From assembly GCA_910577045.1 (NCBI GenBank), contig CAJTLB010000019.1:1-62429 (forward strand): a stretch of 62,429 nucleotides of DNA, in the 5' to 3' direction. Origin of the DNA: an uncultured Lachnospiraceae bacterium. GTDB taxonomy: Bacteria > Bacillota > Clostridia > Lachnospirales > Lachnospiraceae. The notes below the pieces were generated by a model. The model was given only the letters and a program-made list of their open reading frames with translations, did not search any database and was not told the DNA's origin. How positions within the stretch are numbered: position 1 is the stretch's first letter; every line of letters starts with the position of its first letter. The position numbers and the translations under genes were made by a program. Of the stretch, positions 33,715-41,783 are shown piece after piece.

Positions 33715-36570
33715 ATGGCAGTTTTACATACAGAATATAGTAAAAAGAAAGGACAACAGCCTTCACAAGTAGATAAGAAGATATTAGATTATATGAGGCA
33801 GGGAAAAGAGTATTATGATGATATGCTTGCAGATATCCCTAATATCCAGGTTTGGTATCAATTATCTTCTCTTCGTACAGGGCTGGTAAGTTGGTATCCT
33901 TTTTTGGAAGGTGCAGAAGTACTAGAGATAGGTGCGGGGTTTGGTGCTTTAACAGGAATGTTATGTGAACGTTGTGGGCATGTGGTGGCAACAGAACGGG
34001 CAGTATTCCGTGCATCTGCTATGGCAGAGCGTTGGAAGGAAAAAGACAACTTGGATATCTATGCAGGGGAATGGACAGATATGGAGTTTGGCAGGAAATT
34101 TGACTATATTATCTTGGCGGGGCTATTGGAACGTGCCTGTGGCGGGGCGCCAGAGCGTGAGGGGTATATTGCATACTTGCGCCAAGTATCAGGGCTTCTA
34201 AAAGAAGGAGGGACTATCTTAGCTGCTGTGGAAAACCGGTTGGGACTTAAATATTTTTGTGGCGCAAAAGAGCCACATACAAAACGGGCATTTGATGGTT
34301 TAAACCATTACCCTTCCGGCACAGGAGGGCGTTCATTTGATCGGAAAGAATTGCAAGAAATAGGGATAGGGGCAGGTTTTTTAGAATTAAAATTTTATTA
34401 TCCTTTACCAGATTATAAATTCCCACAAATGGTTTATACAGATGCTTTCCAGCCAGAACAAAATTTAGATGAAAGGCTAATTCCTTATTATACGGATAAA
34501 AATACAATTATTGCATCGGAACAAGGATTATACCGGGATATTGTGGCAAATGGAGTGTTTCCATTTTTTTCAAATTCATTTTTATTAGAAGGTAGAAAAC
34601 CTAGTAATAAAACAACCACATATAAAAAAGAAGAGCCATTGTATGCCACTATTTCAACAGACCGTGGAGCAGGGCGCAGCGGTGCGACTGTAATTTATAA
34701 AGATAAAGTAGAAAAACAGGCATTGTTCCAAGAAGGACAAAAAAATATAGAAAGGTTATCAGAGAATCTAGAGGATTTAAAACAGCATGGAATCCCTGTG
34801 GTAGACCATACTGTGGAGAAAGGAAAAATGGTGATGCCCAATATCCATTATCCTACTTTGTCTAATTATTTAAAAGAATTAATAACAAAAGATAAGGAAA
34901 AATTTCTTTCTATTTTAGACAGGCTGTACCAATATATTATACAATCTTCTGAACAAGCCGAAGAAGGAGAAAATCAGTTGCTTGGAAGGATAGAGGATAA
35001 AAAAGCCAAAAAGATAGACTGGGGGCCTATTTTAAAGAAAGCTTATATTGAGTTAATTCCTCTAAATTGTTTTTATAATGAAACAGAAGATCAGTTTTTA
35101 TTTTTTGACCAAGAATTTGTAAGGGAGTATTATCCGGCAAATTATATTTTATTCCGGGCTATCCATTATATTTATTGCTTTACACCAGGCGCAGAGCAAA
35201 GGATTCCTCAAAAAGAGCTACAAAAACGATATCATATAGAAGAAATGTGGGATTATTTTTTACAGGAAGAAGAAAGGTTTTTAGATGAGGTTAGGAATCA
35301 TAAAACATATGCGCCATATTATAACTGGTCTGATGCAAATCCAGGCTTAATCCGCCAAAACATTGAAAAACTCCGTTCTGAGGAGGAGAAAATTGCAGAT
35401 TATGTCGTCTCTGATAAAATGAAGAAGATATGGGAAGTGGAACTTTCTATGCTGGATTTGGTAGATTCTATTTGTAAAAAGCATCATATTTCTTATTTTA
35501 TTAGTAATGGTACTTTATTAGGGGCAGTTCGTCATAAAGGGTTTATTCCATGGGATGATGATCTGGATATAGGAATGTTGCGGGAAGAATATGATCGGTT
35601 TATAACTGTAGCAAAAGAGGAAATTAGGGCTCCATATTTGTTACAAAATATGTGGACGGAGACAGATAGTTTTTTTGGGTCTTTTTCTAGAATCCGCCAT
35701 TCTGGCACAACTGGGATCCAGGAAAAGGATATTGGGCATAAGGGGAACCATGGGATATGGATTGATATTTTGCCATATGATAATTGTACAATGGATGAAA
35801 AGAAACTTAAGAAAAAGGAAGATGCTATAGACTGGGCGTGTGCATTATTATATGCAAAATGCTATGGCGAGAAGATGGAAGTTTATTATGGCATGAAGAC
35901 ATGGCTATGGTGGATTTGTAAAGCCCAGGCTGCGTTGTATCCATACCAGGCGCTTTGTAAGAAATTAGAACAGGCAGTCCGAATGTATACAAATGAGGAA
36001 ACAACAGATGTAGCAGTGTTTTCAAATGGAGGGAAACACAGGATTTTAAATAAAAAAGATTTTGTAGGGACAACAGAATTAGAATTTGCTGGAAGGAAAG
36101 TGCCGGCGCCAATAGGGTACCAAAATTATTTGTTTATGTCATTGGGAAAGGATTATTTAAAATATCCGCCAGAAAGTGAAAGGAAGCCGAAGCATTTGGG
36201 TATTTTTGATCCAGAAAGGCCGTATTCTTTTTATATGGAAAAGTTGTCTGGCATGTTTGAGGATATGAAAGGAAAACAGATTATCTTATTTGGGGCAGGC
36301 TTAATGTTTGAGGATTATATGAAAAAATGGGGCAGGCGTTATAAACCAAGTTTTTTAGTGGATAATGATGAGTCAAAATGGGGTAGGATGCGCCAGGGCA
36401 TTGAGATAAAATCTCCACAAGAGATAATAAAGATACCAGAAAAGAAACGAAGGCTTATTATTTGTAGTTTTTACTATAAGGAAATCGAGAAGCAGCTTAG
36501 GGAAATGGGGATTACTGATTACCATATCTATGTCCAACATGCGGAATGGATTGTAAAAGCGGAGGAATAA
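33715..36570 (+). CDS. Methyltransferase / kinase-like / LicD / YGAG-module fusion
   Basis: A 951-residue four-part protein. Residues about 60-290 form a class I SAM methyltransferase (VLEIGAGFGALTGML at 68-82, then LLKEGGTILAAVENRLG). Residues about 310-545 look like a choline/aminoglycoside-kinase-like fold (FFDQEFVREYYP as a possible metal/DxD segment), less certain. Residues about 560-800 are a LicD domain (NGTLLGAVRHKGFIPWDDDL near 597-616, SFSRIRHSGT, HGIWIDILPYD), the family that transfers phosphocholine or similar phospho-groups to surface glycans. Residues 853-951 are the YGAG module (IILFGAGLMFEDY). ATG 33715 has GGGAGG upstream. Likely adds a phosphodiester substituent to the polymer. 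Confidence 0.85.
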   Translation: MAVLHTEYSKKKGQQPSQVDKKILDYMRQGKEYYDDMLADIPNIQVWYQLSSLRTGLVSWYPFLEGAEVLEIGAGFGALTGMLCERCGHVVATERAVFRASAMAERWKEKDNLDIYAGEWTDMEFGRKFDYIILAGLLERACGGAPEREGYIAYLRQVSGLLKEGGTILAAVENRLGLKYFCGAKEPHTKRAFDGLNHYPSGTGGRSFDRKELQEIGIGAGFLELKFYYPLPDYKFPQMVYTDAFQPEQNLDERLIPYYTDKNTIIASEQGLYRDIVANGVFPFFSNSFLLEGRKPSNKTTTYKKEEPLYATISTDRGAGRSGATVIYKDKVEKQALFQEGQKNIERLSENLEDLKQHGIPVVDHTVEKGKMVMPNIHYPTLSNYLKELITKDKEKFLSILDRLYQYIIQSSEQAEEGENQLLGRIEDKKAKKIDWGPILKKAYIELIPLNCFYNETEDQFLFFDQEFVREYYPANYILFRAIHYIYCFTPGAEQRIPQKELQKRYHIEEMWDYFLQEEERFLDEVRNHKTYAPYYNWSDANPGLIRQNIEKLRSEEEKIADYVVSDKMKKIWEVELSMLDLVDSICKKHHISYFISNGTLLGAVRHKGFIPWDDDLDIGMLREEYDRFITVAKEEIRAPYLLQNMWTETDSFFGSFSRIRHSGTTGIQEKDIGHKGNHGIWIDILPYDNCTMDEKKLKKKEDAIDWACALLYAKCYGEKMEVYYGMKTWLWWICKAQAALYPYQALCKKLEQAVRMYTNEETTDVAVFSNGGKHRILNKKDFVGTTELEFAGRKVPAPIGYQNYLFMSLGKDYLKYPPESERKPKHLGIFDPERPYSFYMEKLSGMFEDMKGKQIILFGAGLMFEDYMKKWGRRYKPSFLVDNDESKWGRMRQGIEIKSPQEIIKIPEKKRRLIICSFYYKEIEKQLREMGITDYHIYVQHAEWIVKAEE

Positions 36571-36573
36571 AGG

Positions 36574-37920
36574 ATGGAGCAATTAGAAGCAAAAGTAGGG
36601 GCAAGGCTGTCAATCTATACAGGTATGCTGGAATATGGGCATAAAGATCGGATGTCAACATGCCATTTTTACCATGCCTATCCAAATGGAAGATTAAAAC
36701 TTTTAGATTGGGAGTATGAATATGCAGTAGCATTATATTCTATGGAAAGGGAAGAACAGTATCTGTATACCTATGCCTATCAAGAGAATGAATGTTGGGC
36801 TTTGTTTCGGAAAGACAGTGAAGTAAGTAGATACCAGCAAGAGGAATTTTTATTTGAAGAGGAGGGGTATTTCCGGGTAAATGTAAGAAGGAAAGATGGA
36901 AAAGAATTGGATCAGTCTGAAGCAGGGCATATTAACCAGATTCTTTCTTATTGCCCAGGGGACCAGATACCAGAAGAAAGCCCAAAAGAAGTGAAAGAAT
37001 GGCTAAAAGAAGAAATCCAAGATACCGTAGAAAAAATAAGGAAGGGGACAGAAGAAGGGGCAGAAGCGTTTCTTCTTTTAACAGATAGCCATTATACGGT
37101 AAATGGGACATGGGAAGATACCATATCTGCGATAAGGAAAGTAATAGGGCAAAGTAATTTTTCTGGAATTATCCATCTTGGGGATTTAACAGATGGAATG
37201 GTGAGCCGCCAAGTGACACAGGATTATGTTTGTAAAGTAAAACAAGATTTGATGTCCTTCCAGTTGCCTTTTTATTTGGTAATGGGGAACCATGATACCA
37301 ATTATTTTGCAAATAACCCAGATCGGTTTTCAAAAGAAGAACAATATTGGCTGTACCAGAGTGATTGTTGTGAGGGCGTAATAAGGGAAGGCCATGCTTT
37401 GTATTATTATAAGGACATGCCTAGCCTTGCAACCCGTGTTATTTTTTTACATTCTTTTGATGAAGTACAGGAAATGCGATATGGATTTTCAGAAGAAGAA
37501 GTCCTTTGGTTTAAGAAAGTATTAGAAGAGCTGCCATCTGGATATCGGGTACTTGTATTTTCCCATGTCCCACCATTGCCAGAGATTCATTTCTGGAATA
37601 AGAATATTAGGAATGGATTGTGTATGGTAGAAATATTGGAAGGATTTCTGGAAAAGAGGGAAGGAAGCGTGCTTGGTTGGGTTCATGGGCATAACCATGC
37701 AGACCAAGTGTATTTGGGAAGGAAGTTCCCCATTATATCCCTTGGCTGCACAAAGTTAGAAGATTTTAAGGATAAAAAGCCAGAGGGGGCTATTACCCCG
37801 GATCGAAGGCCAGGGACAATATCCCAGGAATTGTGGAATGTTTTACTTTTACAAAAGGATAGTAACTGTTTAAGGTTTATTCGTTTTGGGGCAGGGGAAG
37901 ATATAAAAGTGGAAAAATAA
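36574..37920 (+). CDS. Calcineurin-like metallophosphoesterase
   Basis: A 448-residue protein. The N-terminal 130 residues are of no recognised family. The remainder is a binuclear metallophosphoesterase: TDSHYT (D-x-H), HLGDLTDG, MGNHD, FSHVPP and GWVHGHNHAD, all ligand motifs present. No signal peptide or membrane segment, so cytoplasmic. It starts 3 bp after the LicD fusion gene and precedes the cytidylyltransferase, so it may act on a phosphodiester or nucleotide-linked intermediate. The C-terminal FGAGED is not a copy of the locus module. Confidence 0.88.
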   Translation: MEQLEAKVGARLSIYTGMLEYGHKDRMSTCHFYHAYPNGRLKLLDWEYEYAVALYSMEREEQYLYTYAYQENECWALFRKDSEVSRYQQEEFLFEEEGYFRVNVRRKDGKELDQSEAGHINQILSYCPGDQIPEESPKEVKEWLKEEIQDTVEKIRKGTEEGAEAFLLLTDSHYTVNGTWEDTISAIRKVIGQSNFSGIIHLGDLTDGMVSRQVTQDYVCKVKQDLMSFQLPFYLVMGNHDTNYFANNPDRFSKEEQYWLYQSDCCEGVIREGHALYYYKDMPSLATRVIFLHSFDEVQEMRYGFSEEEVLWFKKVLEELPSGYRVLVFSHVPPLPEIHFWNKNIRNGLCMVEILEGFLEKREGSVLGWVHGHNHADQVYLGRKFPIISLGCTKLEDFKDKKPEGAITPDRRPGTISQELWNVLLLQKDSNCLRFIRFGAGEDIKVEK

Positions 37921-37938
37921 AATAGAAAGGGAAATAAT

Positions 37939-38649
37939 ATGGAAACAGAAGGAAAAAAATATGGAATTGGGTATGTGCCTGGAGTATATGATTTATTCCA
38001 TATTGGGCATTTGAATTTAATACGCCGTGCAAAAGAGAAAAGTGATTATTTAATAGCGGGAGTCCTTTCCGATGAACTGGTAATGCACTTTAAAGGAAAA
38101 AAACCATATATTCCTTTAAAAGAACGGATGGAAATTGTAGGGGCAATACAATATGTAGATAAAGTGGTAGAAGTGAATTTTGAAAATACAGTGAAAATGG
38201 ATGCATGGAAGCTGTATCATTATGATGCTTATTTTTCTGGTGACGACCATGGAGAGGAATGGAATGAGGAAAAAAAGGCATTACAAGAAGTAGGGTCGGA
38301 TTTGGTCTTTTTCCCATATACAAAAGAAACAAGCTCTACAAAGATAAAGAAGCAACTAAAAGAAGAGGAGATACCAAGAAGATATTTATTTGGGGCCGGG
38401 GCCCGGGGGCTTCAAAAACTAGAGGAGATAAGAAAAGGAGAAAGAGAAGGGAAATGGAAGATTGCAGGCTTTTTAGATAATGCGCCAGAAAAACATTTAA
38501 CACGGGTTGCAGGGGTTCCAGTGTATTTCCCTTCTGATTTAAAGACATTAGAACAAGAAGAAGGATATAAAGTAATAATTACCATGAAGGAACAAGAGGC
38601 AGCAAAAAAACAGTTGAAAGAACTTGGGATTAAGTATGAATTAGACTAG
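37939..38649 (+). CDS. Glycerol-3-phosphate cytidylyltransferase-like protein fused to YGAG module
   Basis: A 236-residue fusion. Residues 8 to about 140 are a cytidylyltransferase of the TagD/GCT type: GVYDLFHIGHLNLI with HIGH at 21-24, and ETSSTKIKKQL as the second CTP-binding motif. The usual TagD is about 130 residues; here the extra 95 residues are the module (RRYLFGAGARGLQKL, then IAGFLDNAPEK). It would supply a CDP-alcohol (glycerol, or a choline/ethanolamine-type CDP ester) for the LicD or TagF-like enzymes. Start ATG 37939 has AAAGGG upstream. Confidence 0.85.
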   Translation: METEGKKYGIGYVPGVYDLFHIGHLNLIRRAKEKSDYLIAGVLSDELVMHFKGKKPYIPLKERMEIVGAIQYVDKVVEVNFENTVKMDAWKLYHYDAYFSGDDHGEEWNEEKKALQEVGSDLVFFPYTKETSSTKIKKQLKEEEIPRRYLFGAGARGLQKLEEIRKGEREGKWKIAGFLDNAPEKHLTRVAGVPVYFPSDLKTLEQEEGYKVIITMKEQEAAKKQLKELGIKYELD

Positions 38650-38710
38650 ACAAATAGACAAAGACCTTGATAGAATAAAAATAATACAATTTATAAGGAG
38701 GCTTTTAAAA

Positions 38711-39529
38711 ATGAGTGATGCACTACAAAGTGTTATTGAAAACTTGCAGGTTATGAGGCAGTTATATAATAGAAAGGTATACCTTGTTGTATTAGATGCT
38801 AATGGGGTGGTACAAGGGTATTCCATTCCTGAAGGTGAGAGGCCAATGCTTGAGGTAGGGGCAGTATTTGAAGATCCAAGTGGGGCTTTCGATGAGGTGA
38901 TCCGTACAGGGCATAAAAAACATAATATTCTTCCAAAAGAAGTAATGGGGCAGGCATTTGAAGGCAATTTAGTCCCTATTAAGGAAAATGGGCATGTGGT
39001 TGGCTGTGTGGTCTGTACATATTCAATTGAATCAGATACTAAGATAAAGAAAGTAACAAATCAGTTCCAAAAATCGGTACAGGACATTGATACTTCTATT
39101 CAAGATGTAGTAGGGGGCATGGAACAGTTATTTAGTATGCTGACAGAAATGAACCAAATGACTTTTGGAGTAGAAGAAGATATTAATGGGGCAGCAGATG
39201 TCGTAAACCGGATTAGTAATAATGCTTCCCATTCGAATATTTTGGCATTAAATGCTTCTATTGAGGCAGCAAGGAGTGGAGAAGCAGGGAGAGGGTTTGC
39301 TGTAGTGGCTACAGAAATGGGGAAGCTTGCAAAAGATAGTGGCACTTCTGCTGGAGAAATTAAGAAAACATTAGAAGGGATTATTAAAAACCTTGGTAAA
39401 ATTATATCTTCTATTAAAGATGCCAATGAAGTAGCAAAACACCATATGGATAATATTAATTCAATTAAAGCTATATTGGCACAGACCATTACTTTAGCGG
39501 AGCAGATAGAAGACGATATAGAAAAATAA
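38711..39529 (+). CDS. Soluble methyl-accepting chemotaxis-like signalling protein
   Basis: A 272-residue protein with no membrane segment. The N-terminal 105 residues form a small sensor-like domain (VYLVVLDANGVVQGYSIPEG, VVGCVVCTYSIESD), PAS/Cache-like in character. Then comes a shortened MCP signalling domain whose hairpin tip reads NILALNASIEAARSGEAGRG followed by FAVVATEMGKLAKDSG. The C-terminal helix is short, so it is much smaller than a full receptor. RBS AGGAGG precedes ATG 38711. It may signal to chemotaxis or another kinase from the cytoplasm. Its position after the glycan genes may be incidental. Confidence 0.85.
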   Translation: MSDALQSVIENLQVMRQLYNRKVYLVVLDANGVVQGYSIPEGERPMLEVGAVFEDPSGAFDEVIRTGHKKHNILPKEVMGQAFEGNLVPIKENGHVVGCVVCTYSIESDTKIKKVTNQFQKSVQDIDTSIQDVVGGMEQLFSMLTEMNQMTFGVEEDINGAADVVNRISNNASHSNILALNASIEAARSGEAGRGFAVVATEMGKLAKDSGTSAGEIKKTLEGIIKNLGKIISSIKDANEVAKHHMDNINSIKAILAQTITLAEQIEDDIEK

Positions 39530-39573
39530 AATGTGAAAACAAATGAAATGTAGCAAAATGCAATATAAAAAGG

Positions 39574-39663
39574 GCTGTTGCAAAAAAATGTAATACAATA
39601 TATAGTAAATATTCTATATTGCCTATATTGTATCGATTTACTATTTTGCGACAGCTTTTTTTT
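39574..39663 (+). terminator. Intrinsic terminator, possibly bidirectional
   Basis: GCTGTTGC (39574-39581) pairs with GCGACAGC (39648-39655), followed by eight T residues. Between the arms, AT-rich complementary stretches (ATACAATATATAG and CTATATTGTAT) extend the stem. A run of A residues on the 5' side means it could also stop transcription of the minus-strand tetR gene ending at 39685. Confidence 0.8.
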
Positions 39664-39684
39664 AGGTGCAACCTATATAAAATT

Positions 39685-40293
39685 TTAACTAATTAAAAAA
39701 TTAAGGGAGCCAACAGGATTTCCAGTTCCTTTTTCTAGTAAGGAAATTAAACCATGGATAGTATCATCAATTTCTTCTTGGGTAGAAGGGATTAAGGAAT
39801 TATCTATTTTTATGGCTAATATAATCAATACAATTTCAGCAAGTGCAGCCGGGTGGCTAAAGGAAATTTCGCCTTGTTCAATGCCTTGTTCAATAATTAA
39901 AGTTAATTCTGGCTTCATCTCTTTAATTAGGTGGTTTAAATATTTTTGATGCAAAAGCAAGCTGTCTTTATCATTAATTCCAGTAGCTTTTGTATTGTCC
40001 CTAATAAATTCAGAAGAAGAATTTTTACATGCCTGAAAAATCATTGCCATACGGGTAAAAGGAGAAATAGAAGTTTGTTTGGCAAGGTTTTTGGCAGTTT
40101 TTAAAGGTTTTTCATAATTCCGTTCAATCAGTGCTTCCATAATAGCTTCTTTAGAAGGAAAATAATAGTAAATACTTCCTTTTCCAATGCCAGCGGTATG
40201 AGCAATCTCGCTGACTGAAATTTTTTGTATGTCTTTGCTTTCCAAAAGCTTTTGGAGGGCATCCAATATCTGATTGCTTTTCATATAGTTCAA
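39685..40293 (-). CDS. TetR-family transcriptional repressor
   Basis: A 202-residue TetR-type regulator. The N-terminal helix-turn-helix reads ISVSEIAHTAGIGKGSIYYY followed by FPSKEAIMEALIE. The C-terminal domain is helical and would bind an unknown ligand. It is divergent from the SCP2/hydrolase/ligase operon, and the intergenic region has matching palindromes, so local repression of that operon is very likely. An alternative start is the ATG at 40284 (MKSNQ), three residues further in. Confidence 0.92.
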   Translation of the reverse strand: MNYMKSNQILDALQKLLESKDIQKISVSEIAHTAGIGKGSIYYYFPSKEAIMEALIERNYEKPLKTAKNLAKQTSISPFTRMAMIFQACKNSSSEFIRDNTKATGINDKDSLLLHQKYLNHLIKEMKPELTLIIEQGIEQGEISFSHPAALAEIVLIILAIKIDNSLIPSTQEEIDDTIHGLISLLEKGTGNPVGSLNFLIS

Positions 40294-40357
40294 ACTATGT
40301 TCACCAGCTTTCTAAAATTTTATCTGTATGCAGTTGTAATAATCCAATGCTTTTTCA

Positions 40358-40387
40358 ATTATATCATAGAAAATAAAAAAATTGCAA
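40358..40387 (-). promoter_or_regulatory. Sigma-A-type promoter for tetR
   Basis: Reading the minus strand: TTGCAA (40387-40382), an 18-base spacer, then TATAAT (40363-40358) with an upstream TGA that makes it an extended -10. It lies 65 bases upstream of the tetR start. Confidence 0.65.
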
Positions 40388-40395
40388 GAAAAATA

Positions 40396-40424
40396 TTGAC
40401 CGCTGGTCGAATAAGTGCTATTCT
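40396..40424 (+). promoter_or_regulatory. Sigma-A-type promoter of the SCP2-ligase operon
   Basis: TTGACC (40396-40401), a 17-base spacer and TATTCT (40419-40424). The -35 element overlaps the first operator-like palindrome, a layout expected for TetR repression. Confidence 0.75.
40398..40409. promoter_or_regulatory. TetR operator candidate O1
   Basis: GACCGCTGGTCG: half-sites GACC and GGTC flank a three-base centre. It covers the end of the -35 element and the start of the spacer of the operon promoter. The same motif recurs inverted at O2. Confidence 0.65.
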
Positions 40425-40440
40425 ATGTGTGAAACATTTT

Positions 40441-40453
40441 CGACTAGCGGTCG
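40441..40453. promoter_or_regulatory. TetR operator candidate O2
   Basis: CGACTAGCGGTCG; its reverse complement CGACCGCTAGTCG matches O1 at all but one position of the shared core. It lies just downstream of the -10, within the predicted 5' leader, about 43 bases from O1. Confidence 0.65.
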
Positions 40454-40478
40454 ATTTATAGGAATGGAGGAAGAGAGT

Positions 40479-40814
40479 ATGACATATGCAGAGTTTTTTA
40501 CAGAAATAAAAGGAAAATTTATGGAAGCAGATGTTAGCCATGTAAAGGAGCATTTGGCATTTCAATTTAACATTGTAGGCGAGGCAGAAGGAATTTTTTA
40601 TGCAGAGGTAAAAGAAGGAAAATTGTATGTAGAACCATATGAGTACTTTGACAGAGATGCTATGTTTATTTGTAGTGCAGAGAATTTAAGGAAAATTGCA
40701 GATGGGAAAATGGATCCAGTAAACGCGTTTTTTACAGGGAAGTTAAAAGTGGAAGGAAATATAGAAAAGGCATTAAAGTTAAAGGATATGATTGACAGCA
40801 GGGAGGCTATATGA
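40479..40814 (+). CDS. SCP2 sterol/lipid-binding-domain protein
   Basis: A 111-residue single-domain protein of the SCP2 type, a hydrophobic-tunnel fold that binds acyl or other lipid molecules. Features: an N-terminal helix pair, FQFNIVGEAEGIFYAEVKEG, then FICSAENLRKIADGKMDPVNAF and FTGKLKVEGNIEKALKL, which is the family's C-terminal signature. ATG 40479 has GGAGG at 40466-40470; an upstream ATG at 40464 overlaps that site. First gene of the TetR-controlled operon. Probably carries the lipid substrate or product of the downstream enzymes. Confidence 0.85.
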   Translation: MTYAEFFTEIKGKFMEADVSHVKEHLAFQFNIVGEAEGIFYAEVKEGKLYVEPYEYFDRDAMFICSAENLRKIADGKMDPVNAFFTGKLKVEGNIEKALKLKDMIDSREAI

Positions 40815-41782
40815 AACGGGTAATTACAGGGGTTAGTGCTATTGCAGGGGTGCTAGCTGTTTCCCAATTAGCAGAAGCGTGTTATTTTTACCGAAGGACT
40901 ATGAAACGGAATAATGCCAAGGTAGAACGTACTATAAAAATGGCAGGTACAGACTGGAGCCAATATATGCCTCTTATCCAAAAACGGAAGGAAGCCATGA
41001 TGGCAAGGGATCATAGGGATATTACTTGCCAATCAGAAGATGGGTTAAAATTACATGCTACTTATTTCCCGGGTACAGATAAGAAGAAATTAGTGATTTG
41101 TTTCCATGGATATACCAGTGAAGGGACAAAGGATTTTATTGGGCTTTCGGATTATTATTTAAAGCGCGGGTATGGCATGTTGCTTCCAGATGCAAGGGCA
41201 CATGGGAGAAGTGAAGGGATTTATATTGGGTTTGGCTGCTTGGATAGGAAAGATGTATTGCAATGGTTAGAATGGGCAATTGAAGAATGTGGGGATCAAG
41301 TACAGATTTTGCTTCATGGGACTTCTATGGGAGGTGCCACAGTATTAATGGCAAGCGGGTTAGAACTTCCTAAACAGGTAAAAGGGATTATATCAGATTG
41401 TGGCTTTACTTCACCAAAAGAGGTATTTACCCATGTATTACATTCTATGTACCATTTGCCAGCATTTCCAGTAATCCAAATTTCAGATTATATAAACCGG
41501 AAAAAAGCTGGATATGGAATGGATGAATGTAATGCTGCGCGTGAGGTAAGAAAAGCGAAAGTACCTATCCTTATGATTCATGGAGATGCAGATACGTTTG
41601 TTCCAGTTACTATGTGTGAGGAAATTTATAATAACTGTAGCTCGCCAAAGAAGAAGCTAATTATAAAGGGAGCAGCACATGCAGAGAGTTATTATAAGGA
41701 CACAAAATCCTATGAAAAGGCATTAAATAATTTTATATTGTCATTGGATAAGGAGAAACTATGTTGGTGGGAGGAAGAGTGA
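40811..41782 (+). CDS. Membrane-anchored alpha/beta hydrolase
   Basis: A 323-residue protein with an N-terminal hydrophobic segment (VITGVSAIAGVLAVSQLAEA) likely to anchor it in the membrane. The hydrolase domain has CFHGYTSEG (oxyanion region), the nucleophile elbow GTSMGG, the acid in MIHGDADTFVP and the late His in AAHAESY, so the triad is complete. The start overlaps the SCP2 stop (ATGA). Within this operon it could release or trim an acyl product from the carrier. Family members also act as general esterases. Confidence 0.88.
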   Translation: MKRVITGVSAIAGVLAVSQLAEACYFYRRTMKRNNAKVERTIKMAGTDWSQYMPLIQKRKEAMMARDHRDITCQSEDGLKLHATYFPGTDKKKLVICFHGYTSEGTKDFIGLSDYYLKRGYGMLLPDARAHGRSEGIYIGFGCLDRKDVLQWLEWAIEECGDQVQILLHGTSMGGATVLMASGLELPKQVKGIISDCGFTSPKEVFTHVLHSMYHLPAFPVIQISDYINRKKAGYGMDECNAAREVRKAKVPILMIHGDADTFVPVTMCEEIYNNCSSPKKKLIIKGAAHAESYYKDTKSYEKALNNFILSLDKEKLCWWEEE

Positions 41783-41783
41783 A

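Noticed and set aside
37879..37917. YGAG module at the C-terminus of the metallophosphoesterase
   Set aside because: Only the string RFGAGED occurs, 10 residues from the end; there is no room for the module.
38660..38700. Promoter for the chemoreceptor-like gene (TTGATA-N17-TTTATA)
   Set aside because: The putative -10 sits directly against the AGGAGG site, so a transcript from it would lose the ribosome binding site.
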